Shown here: positions 6,377-14,541 of the stretch, one piece after another
Layout of the letters: every line of letters begins with the position of its first letter
How positions within the stretch are numbered: position 1 is the stretch's first letter
NCBI GenBank assembly: GCA_030598625.1
Contig: JAUVPO010000010.1
Location: 1 to 16,948 of the forward strand
From: Deferribacteres bacterium
GTDB taxonomy: Bacteria; Nitrospirota; Thermodesulfovibrionia; UBA6902
Length of the DNA: 16,948 nucleotides
Direction: 5' to 3'
The notes under the pieces: generated by a model
The model's database searches: none
Told to the model about the DNA's origin: nothing
Seen by the model: only the letters and a program-made list of their open reading frames with translations
Program-made: the position numbers and the translations under genes

Positions 6377-8719
6377 TTGATAGAAGCTGTTACGCCTGAA
6401 ACCCGGTTATCGAGGCTCAACCGCGTCAAAAAAAAGATGGCGAATCCAAAAGCCGTTTATAAACGAGGATACGTTCTAATCCTCGCAATCTTGTTCATAA
6501 CATCCATTCTGCTGGATTTCTCCACTGCTTCCGCAGAGACATCTCCACTCATTAAATTAATAGAACTCAGGGGAAATAAAAAACTCAGTAATGACACAAT
6601 TTATTCCAAAATGAAAAGTGAGGCGGGAAATCCTTTCTCAAAGAATACTGTTCAGGATGACATAAAGAAATTATACGGTATCGGATATTTTGATGACGTC
6701 AGAGTTGAAATCGAGTCATTTGAAGGCGGGATCAAACTCATCTTTATTTTTATAGAAAAACCGATTATTGTGAGTCTGGATTTTCAGGGCAATAAAGAGT
6801 TTGAAACAAAGGACCTTAAGGAAAAAATAACAATAACATCAGGCGCGATTGCAAACTTTTCCCTTATTACAGACAATACACAAAAAATCATCTCCTTCTA
6901 TCAATCTGAAGGATACTGGCTTATCAGGGTAGTTCCCATAATCAGGGACATCTCTGAGGATGCAGTGGCCCTTACGTTCCAGATAGAAGAAGGCCCCAAA
7001 GTAATAATCAAGGCAATTACAATACAGGGGAACAACGCCCTTTCCACAAAAAAGGTCAAGAAAGCCATGAAGACCAAAAAAAGATGGCTCTTTTCATTCA
7101 TCACCGGGTCCGGCATCTATAAAAAAGAGCAGCTTAAAGAAGATATAGGAAGGATCAAAGAATTATACAATAACACAGGCTATATTTACGCGGCTGTTTC
7201 TGAGCCGGAAATCACGCTGAGCCCCGACAAAGAAAAACTTTATCTTACGATATCCATATCCGAGGGAGACCAGTATAAAATAGGAGCGCTTGATATCAAA
7301 GGCAACACCGTATTTCCAGGTTCCGAGCTGTTTGAACATATTAAAACCGCTTCCGGTCAGATATTCAATGGAGGCGTGCTGAGAAGCGATATTGACAGGG
7401 TCATCGATCTTTATATGGAAAAAGGCTATGCCCGCGTCGATGTAAATCCGCTGATAAAGATAGTGCATGATGATAAAATCGCAAACATTACACTGTCCGT
7501 AACTGAAGGAGGGATTTTCAAGATCGGCAGAATCAATATCAGCGGCAATACAAAAACCCGCGACAAGGTCATCAGGAGAGAGATAAGACTTGATGAAGGT
7601 GATATCTTTAATAAAAAACTCTTAAAAAGAAGTTACCAGAGAATAAACAACCTCAACTTTTTTGAAAGCGTTGATGTAGCTCCAATGCCCCGATTAGGAG
7701 AGCAACTCATTGATTTAAATGTCAATGTAAAAGAAAAATTGACCGGCATGCTGAGTATAGGGGGAGGATACAGTTCCATAGATAAAATAATGTTTATGGG
7801 AGAAATCACCAAGACAAACCTGTTCGGGAAAGGTCTGTACCTTAAATTCAGGGCAGACATGAGTTCAAGGAGGAAGAATTACAATATCTCTCTCAGAGAT
7901 CCATGGTTCATGGATAGCCCTGTTTCCGCCTCGATCAGTTTTTATAATGAATCCTTCGAGTACCCTGATTATGACAAAAAATCGACCGGCGGCTCCATAG
8001 GTTTCGGCAGGGAGCTGTCCGAATATGTCGGCGGCAATATCAGATATAACCTTGAACAAGCAGAAATAACGAACCTGTCAACTAACGCCTCTACTCTAAT
8101 TAGCGACCAGGAAGGGGAAAAGATCACAAGCAGCATAAGTCCGGCGATCTGGCGAGACACACGCGACAATTATATGGACCCCTCAACCGGCTCAAGGCAA
8201 GCGCTTTATACAACACTCGCGGGGCTTGGAGGAGACAATTATTTTATCAAGACCAGGGCTGATTCAGTGTGGTATTTTCCCGTGATATGGAAAACCGTAT
8301 TCAGTGTGCGCGGTCGGTTCGGCTACGCAACAGGGTTCGCAGATGAAGAACTCCCCCTTTATGAAAGATTTTATGTCGGCGGTATCAACACGATAAGGGG
8401 TCTCGGCTTTGGAGAAGCCGGCCCAAAAAACGAAGAAGGGGAAATAATCGGCGGCAATCTGCAAATGATTTTAAATACCGAATTTATTGTCCCGATTGTG
8501 GAAGATATCAGGCTGAAAGGTGTCGTCTTCTTTGACTATGGCAGGGCATTTGATAAAGACGAATCAATTGAATTAAAAGATCTGAGAAAAACAGCGGGCA
8601 TCGGACTGCGATGGATGTCTCCATTGGGACCGATAAGACTGGAATGGGGCTTCAACCTGTACCCGGAAGATGATGAAAACAACGATAAAATAGAATTTTC
8701 ACTGGGAGGATTCTTTTGA
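6377..8719 (+). CDS. bamA: Outer membrane protein assembly factor BamA (Omp85)
   Basis: 780 residues. BamA is the central barrel of the BAM machine that folds and inserts outer-membrane proteins. A long basic N-region and hydrophobic core (about residues 28-50) end in ASA-ET, giving signal cleavage near residue 53. Five POTRA domains follow, starting near residues 59, 129, 205, 298 and 379, each opening with a strand that ends in GN. From about 455 the Omp85 barrel begins (LTGMLSIGGGYSS). The conserved loop-6 motif, normally VRGF/Y, reads IRGL near residue 672, within GGINTIRGLGFGEAGP. The chain ends in phenylalanine (SLGGFF), the usual barrel C-terminal signal. The start is TTG with a strong AAGGAG. 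It is first in the operon, with skp 52 bases downstream. Confidence 0.96.
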   Translation: MIEAVTPETRLSRLNRVKKKMANPKAVYKRGYVLILAILFITSILLDFSTASAETSPLIKLIELRGNKKLSNDTIYSKMKSEAGNPFSKNTVQDDIKKLYGIGYFDDVRVEIESFEGGIKLIFIFIEKPIIVSLDFQGNKEFETKDLKEKITITSGAIANFSLITDNTQKIISFYQSEGYWLIRVVPIIRDISEDAVALTFQIEEGPKVIIKAITIQGNNALSTKKVKKAMKTKKRWLFSFITGSGIYKKEQLKEDIGRIKELYNNTGYIYAAVSEPEITLSPDKEKLYLTISISEGDQYKIGALDIKGNTVFPGSELFEHIKTASGQIFNGGVLRSDIDRVIDLYMEKGYARVDVNPLIKIVHDDKIANITLSVTEGGIFKIGRINISGNTKTRDKVIRREIRLDEGDIFNKKLLKRSYQRINNLNFFESVDVAPMPRLGEQLIDLNVNVKEKLTGMLSIGGGYSSIDKIMFMGEITKTNLFGKGLYLKFRADMSSRRKNYNISLRDPWFMDSPVSASISFYNESFEYPDYDKKSTGGSIGFGRELSEYVGGNIRYNLEQAEITNLSTNASTLISDQEGEKITSSISPAIWRDTRDNYMDPSTGSRQALYTTLAGLGGDNYFIKTRADSVWYFPVIWKTVFSVRGRFGYATGFADEELPLYERFYVGGINTIRGLGFGEAGPKNEEGEIIGGNLQMILNTEFIVPIVEDIRLKGVVFFDYGRAFDKDESIELKDLRKTAGIGLRWMSPLGPIRLEWGFNLYPEDDENNDKIEFSLGGFF

Positions 8720-8771
8720 TAAATAAACCTTATAATTCGGGAGTTAGAGTTTAATCATATCAGGAGGTATT

Positions 8772-9290
8772 ATGAAAAAATCAATTTTTTTAGTAATAGT
8801 ATTAATATTATATGGATTCAGCGCGCAGGCGGCGGAATTGAAGATCGGTTATGTGGATTTAAACAAGGCGTTAAATGAATCCAATAAAGGCGAAAGCGCA
8901 GTAAAATTACTGGAAGAAATGGTAAAGGCCAAGCAGACGTTTATTAATGGAAAGGAAGAAGAAATCAAGAAGCTCGATACGGAGATAGCAAAGCAGACAT
9001 CAATCCTTACTCAAGACGCATTAAAGGGAAAACACGAAAAGCGTGAAAAACTCATGAGAGACTATCAAAGGATGGTAAAAGATTCTCAGGAAGAAATTCA
9101 AAAAAAACGAACTGAATTTATGGAAGCTATAATTAAGGACCTTAGAAAAACCGTCGTTAACATAGGGGAAAAAGAAGGATATTCAATAATATTCGAGAAA
9201 ATTGCAAGCGGTATACTTTACATCCCCGAAGAAGTGGATTTAACCGACGAATTAATAAAACTGTTTAACAATAAATCAAAAAAGGATTAA
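8772..9290 (+). CDS. skp: Periplasmic chaperone Skp/OmpH family
   Basis: 172 residues, the family's normal size. The signal peptide MKKSIFLVIVLILYGFSAQA is followed by AELKIGYVDLNKALNES, the characteristic first strand of Skp. A long charged helical section (about 40-140) then forms the tentacle-like coiled-coil arms that hold unfolded outer-membrane proteins, and the last strands carry YSIIFEKIASGILYIPEEVDLTDELI. The start is ATG with an excellent AGGAGGT three bases away. It sits between bamA and lpxD, the classical position. A TATAAT at 8731-8736 upstream has no matching -35, so I do not claim an internal promoter. The 84 bases after it hold no terminator. Confidence 0.93.
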   Translation: MKKSIFLVIVLILYGFSAQAAELKIGYVDLNKALNESNKGESAVKLLEEMVKAKQTFINGKEEEIKKLDTEIAKQTSILTQDALKGKHEKREKLMRDYQRMVKDSQEEIQKKRTEFMEAIIKDLRKTVVNIGEKEGYSIIFEKIASGILYIPEEVDLTDELIKLFNNKSKKD

Positions 9291-9374
9291 CCACAAGATT
9301 AAGTAACAAATTAAGCATATTAAACGGGAAATACATATTGAAAAATATCAGACAATCCGTGATGATATAACAAA

Positions 9375-10433
9375 ATGAAACTTGCAGAACTGGCGAATCT
9401 TATAGGCGGCAAAATATCCGGTGATCCCGATGTTGAAATAAACGGGGCATCGGGAATAAAAGAAGCTAAGGACGGGAATATTACATTTCTTGTCAACAAA
9501 AAAATGATGGAGGACATCTTCAGTTCAAAAGCCTCAGCCGTAATAGTAAAAAAGGGGATTAAAGGTCTATCAATAAGTATGCTTGTTGTAGATAATCCCC
9601 AATATACCTTTGCCAGGGCGCTGGAAGTTTTTCATGTGAAACCGTATAGCCCTTCCGGAGTCAGCGATAAGGCATTTATCTGCAGTGACGTAAAAATGGG
9701 GGATGACGTTTCAATACATCCACATGCATATATAAGCAGCAATGTGGAATTGGGGGCAAGGGTCAGCATATCACCGGGAGTATTTATTGGTGAAGGGGTA
9801 TCAATAGGAGACGGTTCATTTATTTATCCTAATGTAACAATAAGGGAGAATGTAAAAATCGGGAAGAATGTAATAGTTTATTCAGGCGCGGTCATCGGCT
9901 CCGACGGTTTTGGATATGTCCCTGAAAAAGGGATGCATTACAAAATACCCCAGGTCGGCGGAGTAATAATTGAAGATAACGTAGAGATAGGCGCCAACAC
10001 AACTATTGACAAGGCAACAGTCGGAAATACTATTATAGGATGCGGAACAAAAATAGATAACCTTGTCCAGATTGCCCATAATGTAAAAATAGGCAATAAT
10101 TGCATAATTGTTTCACAAGTCGGCATCAGCGGAAGTGTGGAAATAGGAGACGGAGTTGTCCTTGCAGGACAGGTTGGAGTCAGCGATCATGTAAACATTG
10201 GCAATGGAGCTATAGCCGGGGCCAGAGCAGGCATTGTATCCGACATTCCTGCCGGGCAATTTTTTTCCGGACACCCTGCCATGCCGCATAAAACATGGCT
10301 GAGGGCGCAAAGTATATATTCAAAGTTACCCGAATATGTGAAACGCTTACGGGAAATTGAAAGAAAAGAAAATCCGGGCGGTGATTCCGGTTCTAACGAG
10401 ATAAATAAGGAGGGGAATCCACATGATGAATAG
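9375..10433 (+). CDS. lpxD: UDP-3-O-acylglucosamine N-acyltransferase LpxD
   Basis: 352 residues. LpxD adds the second primary acyl chain in lipid A synthesis, using acyl-ACP, in the cytoplasm. The N-terminal uridine-binding domain (1-100, starting MKLAELANLIGG) is followed by many hexapeptide repeats forming a left-handed beta helix. GSDGFGYVPEKGMHYKIPQ (about 175-193) and DNLVQIAHNVKIG with the catalytic histidine at 235 are diagnostic. The C-terminal helix ends in a charged tail. The ATG start matches the family's usual N-terminus, but no Shine-Dalgarno precedes it, unlike its neighbours. Its last 11 bases overlap fabZ. If the GnnA/GnnB-like genes downstream act as proposed, its substrate would be the 3-amino sugar derivative. 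Confidence 0.96.
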   Translation: MKLAELANLIGGKISGDPDVEINGASGIKEAKDGNITFLVNKKMMEDIFSSKASAVIVKKGIKGLSISMLVVDNPQYTFARALEVFHVKPYSPSGVSDKAFICSDVKMGDDVSIHPHAYISSNVELGARVSISPGVFIGEGVSIGDGSFIYPNVTIRENVKIGKNVIVYSGAVIGSDGFGYVPEKGMHYKIPQVGGVIIEDNVEIGANTTIDKATVGNTIIGCGTKIDNLVQIAHNVKIGNNCIIVSQVGISGSVEIGDGVVLAGQVGVSDHVNIGNGAIAGARAGIVSDIPAGQFFSGHPAMPHKTWLRAQSIYSKLPEYVKRLREIERKENPGGDSGSNEINKEGNPHDE

Positions 10434-10863
10434 CCAGGAAATACAAGACATCCTGCCGCATAGATATCCCTTATTACTGGTTGACAGGATTATTGATATA
10501 AAACCTGAAGTAAAAGCTGTCGGACTCAAGAATGTAACGGTTAACGAACCGTTTTTCCAGGGACATTTCCCGGGTAATCCTATTATGCCCGGAGTTCTGA
10601 TTATAGAAGCCATGGCCCAGGTTTCCGGGATTCTGGCCTTTTCTTCCGGGGCCAAAGGCAAGTCAGTATATTTCATGAGCATCGAAAAAGCAAAATTCAG
10701 GAAACCCGTAGTCCCGGGAGATCAGCTTCGTTTCGAAGTCAAAATCCTTCAGAAAAGAAACACCGTCTGGAAATTTTCCGGACAAACTTATGTCGATAAT
10801 AAAATAGTGGCAGAGGCTGAATTTATCGCAATGGTATCAGAAAAGGAATTAATAAATGGCTAA
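10423..10863 (+). CDS. fabZ: 3-hydroxyacyl-ACP dehydratase FabZ
   Basis: 146 residues, hotdog fold. FabZ removes water from 3-hydroxyacyl-ACP during fatty-acid elongation, competing with LpxA and LpxD for the same 3-hydroxyacyl-ACP. Visible motifs are ILPHRYPLLLVDRI (10-23), GHFPGNPIMPG with the catalytic histidine 48, and IEAMAQ with glutamate 62. AAGGAGGGG ends seven bases before the first ATG; the second ATG, three bases on, could also serve. It overlaps lpxD by 11 and lpxA by 8 bases, so translation is probably coupled. Confidence 0.96.
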   Translation: MMNSQEIQDILPHRYPLLLVDRIIDIKPEVKAVGLKNVTVNEPFFQGHFPGNPIMPGVLIIEAMAQVSGILAFSSGAKGKSVYFMSIEKAKFRKPVVPGDQLRFEVKILQKRNTVWKFSGQTYVDNKIVAEAEFIAMVSEKELING

Positions 10864-11635
10864 ACCGAAAATTCATCCAACAGCAATTATAGATTCAAAG
10901 GCAAAATTTGCGACAGGAGTCGAAATAGGTCCTTATTGTATTGTCGGCAATGGAGTAAAGCTCGGTAAAAACACCAGACTCATCGCAAACGTCTTTATTG
11001 AAGAAACGGAGATGGGCAAAGATTGTGTCGTATATCCTTTCACGTCGATAGGGCTCCCCCCTCAGGACATCAGATATAAAGGTGAAAAAACAAAAGTATC
11101 AATAGGCGATAACAATATTATAAGAGAATATATTACCATTCACCGCGCCTCTGTCAGCGGAACTAAAGTTACAAAAATAGGTGACAATAATTTTTTAATG
11201 GCTTATGTCCATATCGCCCATGACTGCGATATCGGCAACCAAATTATTATGGCTAATGCGACTACACTCGCAGGGCATGTCACGGTGGAAGATTTTGTCT
11301 TTGTCGGAGGGCTCGTTGCAGTTCATCAATTCACAAGGATTGGGGCACATTCCATGATCGGAGGCTTCAGCGCCATTCCCCAGGATATACCCCCCTATAC
11401 AACAGCCGCAGGGGACAGGGCCAGGCTTTACGGTCTAAACTCCGTCGGCCTTAAGCGTCAGAATTTCAGCGACTCTCAGATCAAGCAACTGAAGCACGCA
11501 TACAAGATATTATTCCGCAGCAAGCTTACGCTTAAGGAAGCCATAGCCCTTTTAAAACAGGAAGGAAAGCTCTCCAAAGAAATCAAAGACCTTATTGTGT
11601 TCATCGAAAAAAATAAAAGGGGAATATGCCGTTAA
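10856..11635 (+). CDS. lpxA: UDP-N-acetylglucosamine O/N-acyltransferase LpxA
   Basis: 259 residues, close to E. coli LpxA (262). It catalyses the first step of lipid A synthesis, moving a 3-hydroxyacyl chain from ACP to position 3 of the UDP sugar. Hexapeptide repeats fill residues 5-190. MAYVHIAHDCDIGN carries the catalytic histidine 122 (E. coli H125 by position). PPQDIRYKGE (68-77) and GLNSVGLKRQNFS near 190-205 match the family. A helical C-terminus ends KRGICR. Overlaps with fabZ (8 bases) and lpxI (10 bases) suggest coupled translation. Whether it prefers an oxygen or nitrogen acceptor cannot be read by eye; the downstream gnnA/gnnB-like genes suggest nitrogen. Confidence 0.97.
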   Translation: MAKPKIHPTAIIDSKAKFATGVEIGPYCIVGNGVKLGKNTRLIANVFIEETEMGKDCVVYPFTSIGLPPQDIRYKGEKTKVSIGDNNIIREYITIHRASVSGTKVTKIGDNNFLMAYVHIAHDCDIGNQIIMANATTLAGHVTVEDFVFVGGLVAVHQFTRIGAHSMIGGFSAIPQDIPPYTTAAGDRARLYGLNSVGLKRQNFSDSQIKQLKHAYKILFRSKLTLKEAIALLKQEGKLSKEIKDLIVFIEKNKRGICR

Positions 11636-12480
11636 AGGCGCTTCCCCCTTCCGGGTCTTATAAAACACTGGGGCTTATTGCCGGAACGGGCCGTCTGCCG
11701 ATTGCCGTGGCGACCGAAGCAAAAAAAATGGGCTATAAAGTTATAGCAATTGCCCTCAATCCGCCTGCCGATGAATCTCTTAAACCTTTTGCAGATGATT
11801 TTCATAAAGTCAACATTGCGCGTTTTGGGAGTCTCATCAAGCTGCTGAAGAAATTATCCATTACAAATGCCGTAATGGCAGGTAAAGTTCCCAAGGCTCT
11901 ACTATATAAGCATAAAACCAACCTCATTCCCGATCTCAAGGCCGTTAAACTGCTCTTTTCTTTGAAAAACCGCTCAGATGACACAATTATGACGGCAGTT
12001 GTTAACGAGCTTGAAAAAAACGGGATCAAATTCCATCCCACTACTGCCTTTACTAAGGAACTCCTTGCTCCCGAGGGTGTATTGACCAATAAAAAACCAT
12101 CGAAGAACGATATGAAGGATATAGAGTTTGGATGGGATATTGCAAAAAAAATAGGACAACTGGACATAGGACAAACAGTAGTCGTAAAAAATTCTGCAGT
12201 TATGGCTATTGAAGCTATAGAAGGCACCGACGAAGCTATTAAACGTGGGGGAAACCTGGCAGAAAAAGACGCAGTAGTCATAAAAGTCAGCAAGCCCCAG
12301 CAGGATTTGAGATTTGATGTGCCTGTAGTAGGGATTGATACCATTACTTTAATGAAAAAAGCCGCTGCCCGGGTATTGGCTGTAGAGGCTGGAAAGTGTA
12401 TCATTATTGACATGGAAAAATTTATAAAAGAAGCCGACAGGGCGGGAATTGTGGTTACAGGAATAACAGTAAATGATTAA
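11626..12480 (+). CDS. lpxI: UDP-2,3-diacylglucosamine pyrophosphatase LpxI
   Basis: 284 residues, the normal length of LpxI (formerly DUF1009), the enzyme that replaces LpxH in many bacteria and splits UDP-2,3-diacylglucosamine to lipid X and UMP. The N-terminal Rossmann-like part has TLGLIAGTGRLPIAVATEAKK (14-34), a binding segment MAGKVPKALL (84-93) and NRSDDTIM near 115-122. The C-terminal part shows VVVKNSAVMAIEAIEGTDEAI (185-205) and QDLRFDVPVVG, whose aspartate 231 lies where the family's catalytic aspartate is expected; I infer that by motif only. ATG with AGGGG upstream, overlapping lpxA by 10 bases and the next gene by 8. Next in the pathway is LpxB, which is not in this window. Confidence 0.95.
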   Translation: MPLKALPPSGSYKTLGLIAGTGRLPIAVATEAKKMGYKVIAIALNPPADESLKPFADDFHKVNIARFGSLIKLLKKLSITNAVMAGKVPKALLYKHKTNLIPDLKAVKLLFSLKNRSDDTIMTAVVNELEKNGIKFHPTTAFTKELLAPEGVLTNKKPSKNDMKDIEFGWDIAKKIGQLDIGQTVVVKNSAVMAIEAIEGTDEAIKRGGNLAEKDAVVIKVSKPQQDLRFDVPVVGIDTITLMKKAAARVLAVEAGKCIIIDMEKFIKEADRAGIVVTGITVND

Positions 12481-13393
12481 CGTCGGAGTCATAGGCGCAG
12501 GTTCAATTGGATTTCATCACGCCAGGATATTTTCGGACCTCGAAGGCGTAAAACTTGTCGGAATCGTTGATTCAGATTTTACAAAGGCAAAGGAGACAGC
12601 GCAAAAATATAAATGTAACGCCTTTGACCATCATATGAAAATCATGGATGTTGTCGATGCCGTAAGCATTGCCGCGCCGACCACTTTGCATTTCCAAATC
12701 GCAATGGACTGCCTGAATCACAATAAAAATATTCTCGTTGAAAAACCCATAACTTCAACTATGGAAGAAGCTGAAAACCTTATATCCGAAGCGGAAGGAA
12801 GAAAGCTCATACTCCAGGTCGGGCATCTTGAAAGGTTCAATGCCGGTGTTTCCATGATAAGTAATATGGCCGACAAACCACGGTTTATTGAATCCAAGCG
12901 GCTATCTCCTTTTCTTGGAAGAGGCATAGACGTGGATGTAACACTTGACTTAATGATACATGACATAGATATAATATTAAGTTTGGTGGATTCTGAGATT
13001 GCCGACCTCCGGGCTACAGGCGCAAAAGTTTTAACGGACAACATAGACGTAGCCCACGCTTGGATCGAATTCAAGAATGGATGCGTTGCCGAAGCCGCGA
13101 CAAGCAGAATAGCAAACGAAAAAGTCAGACAGCTTAAAATTTTTCAGCATAATGCCTTTTTCGACCTTGACTATCAGCGTCAGGAAATAATGTGTTATAC
13201 GAAAAGCAATAGTAATGTAAACAAAGAACTTAAAAAACCGGAAGAGAAAGAACCGCTGAAAGAGCAGCTTATCTCTTTTATCGAATGTGTAAAAAACAAA
13301 ACTCAACCTGTTGTCTCGGGGCACGAAGGTAAAGAAGCTCTGAAAGTGGCGCTGAAGATATCAGAACTGGTTAATCACAGCCTTGAAATATGA
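12473..13393 (+). CDS. Gfo/Idh/MocA oxidoreductase, GnnA-like (UDP-GlcNAc 3-dehydrogenase candidate)
   Basis: 306 residues. The N-terminal Rossmann domain has GVIGAGSIGFHHA (5-17), an acidic strand end VDSD that favours NAD, and the family EKP motif at 90-92 (ILVEKPI). The C-terminal domain has GHLERFN (117-123) and DLMIHDIDI (159-167), where histidine 163 and nearby residues usually complete the active site. GnnA of Acidithiobacillus and Leptospira oxidises UDP-GlcNAc at C3 and is paired with the aminotransferase GnnB beside lpxA. The same pairing and setting here support that role, but this superfamily is broad and the substrate is an inference. The ATG overlaps the lpxI stop by 8 bases (ATGATTAA). 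Alternatives: another 3-keto-sugar dehydrogenase of the WbpB type. Confidence 0.72.
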   Translation: MINVGVIGAGSIGFHHARIFSDLEGVKLVGIVDSDFTKAKETAQKYKCNAFDHHMKIMDVVDAVSIAAPTTLHFQIAMDCLNHNKNILVEKPITSTMEEAENLISEAEGRKLILQVGHLERFNAGVSMISNMADKPRFIESKRLSPFLGRGIDVDVTLDLMIHDIDIILSLVDSEIADLRATGAKVLTDNIDVAHAWIEFKNGCVAEAATSRIANEKVRQLKIFQHNAFFDLDYQRQEIMCYTKSNSNVNKELKKPEEKEPLKEQLISFIECVKNKTQPVVSGHEGKEALKVALKISELVNHSLEI

Positions 13394-13403
13394 TATTAAA
13401 GAC

Positions 13404-14528
13404 ATGACAAAAATTATACAAAATATAAGTCCAGTGCCTATGCTTGATCTAAAGGCCCAATATGAACCTCTCAAGGAAGAAATAAAAAAAGCCCTGAAAG
13501 AGATAATAGAAAGTGGACGATTCGTCCTGGGATGGAATGTGGAATCTTTTGAAAAAGAGGTTGCCTCATACCATAACGTCAGCGGCGCCGTCGGTCTCGC
13601 TTCAGGGACAGACGCTTTACACCTTAGTCTGAATGCTGCCGGCATAAAACAGGGCGATGAAGTCATTACAACTCCGTTTACCTTTATAGCATCCGCTGAA
13701 GCAATCGCTTATGTCGGCGCCACGCCTGTTTTTGTTGACATAAACAGACTTACGCTAAACATGGATTCCTCAAAAATAGAAGAAAAGATAACTCCCAGAA
13801 CCAGGGCCATTGTTATAGTGCATCTCTTCGGACAGCCGGCAGATATGACGGAAATCATGGATATTGCAAAAAAGTACAATCTTAAAGTTATCGAGGACTG
13901 CGCGCAGTCTTTCGGAGCGAAATACAAAGGCATTCCCGCGGGAAGCACAGGCGATTCAGGCTGTTTCAGCTTTTACCCAAGCAAGAATTTGGGCGCTTAC
14001 GGCGACGGCGGTATGATGATAACCAACAATCCTGAGATATATGAGAAGGTGAAATTGCTCAGAAATCATGGGACCGTCGGACCGTATGAACACAGTTTTT
14101 TGGGTTACAACAGCAGGCTTGATGAAATCCAGGCGGCAATCCTCAGAATAAAATTAAGACATATCGATGAATACAATCAGAAACGGCAAAATATTGCAAA
14201 AATCTACACCTCGGTCCTTCATAACACCGTGCAATGTCCTGTAGAGATTCAGGACAGGACTCATGTCTACCATCAATACACCATAAGAACGCCGGAAAGA
14301 AACGAGGTCAAAAAAGCCCTTGAAGACAATTCTATTTCATCAGTAGTGTACTATCCTATCCCGCTCCACCTGCAGGAAGCCTTTAAATTCCTTGGCCATT
14401 CCATAGGCGATTTCCCTGAAAGTGAGACTGCGGCTAATGAAGTTCTGTCACTTCCCATATATCCGGAAATGGAACCCGATACAGCAGAAATTATTGCTGA
14501 GGCTGTCTTGAAAACAGTTAAAGGGTAG
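13404..14528 (+). CDS. DegT/DnrJ/EryC1 sugar aminotransferase, GnnB-like
   Basis: 374 residues from ATG 13404. This is a PLP-dependent fold-type I enzyme. LDLKAQYEPLKEEI is the usual N-terminus; GLASGTDALHLSLNA binds the cofactor phosphate; VIEDCAQSFGAKYKG holds the PLP-contacting aspartate; and CFSFYPSKNLGAYGDGG has the Schiff-base lysine (residue 194). Later come GYNSRLDEIQAAILRIKL and VVYYPIPLHLQ. Such enzymes turn a keto-sugar nucleotide into an amino sugar. Next to the dehydrogenase it likely makes UDP-GlcNAc3N for lipid A. The start is uncertain: a TTG at 13383 overlaps the previous gene, and an ATG at 13440 begins MLDLKAQY. None has a good Shine-Dalgarno. The gene ends 13 bases before the convergent mltD end, with no hairpin terminator visible. 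Confidence 0.8.
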   Translation: MTKIIQNISPVPMLDLKAQYEPLKEEIKKALKEIIESGRFVLGWNVESFEKEVASYHNVSGAVGLASGTDALHLSLNAAGIKQGDEVITTPFTFIASAEAIAYVGATPVFVDINRLTLNMDSSKIEEKITPRTRAIVIVHLFGQPADMTEIMDIAKKYNLKVIEDCAQSFGAKYKGIPAGSTGDSGCFSFYPSKNLGAYGDGGMMITNNPEIYEKVKLLRNHGTVGPYEHSFLGYNSRLDEIQAAILRIKLRHIDEYNQKRQNIAKIYTSVLHNTVQCPVEIQDRTHVYHQYTIRTPERNEVKKALEDNSISSVVYYPIPLHLQEAFKFLGHSIGDFPESETAANEVLSLPIYPEMEPDTAEIIAEAVLKTVKG

Positions 14529-14541
14529 GCTCCCCGAACCG

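Noticed and set aside
8731..8736. TATAAT between bamA and skp as an internal promoter
   Set aside because: No -35 at normal distance and no extended TG; the region is AT-rich.
9291..9374. Small ATATT-GAAA-AATAT hairpin before lpxD as a regulatory element
   Set aside because: Five A/T pairs are too weak and such sequences are common in AT-rich spacers.
11802..12413. 203-codon open frame on the minus strand
   Set aside because: Lies wholly antisense to lpxI, whose protein is clearly recognised; its translation is serine-rich without any domain and has no ribosome site of note.
14529..14541. Terminator between the convergent aminotransferase and mltD genes
   Set aside because: Only 13 bases lie between the stops and no inverted repeat is visible there.
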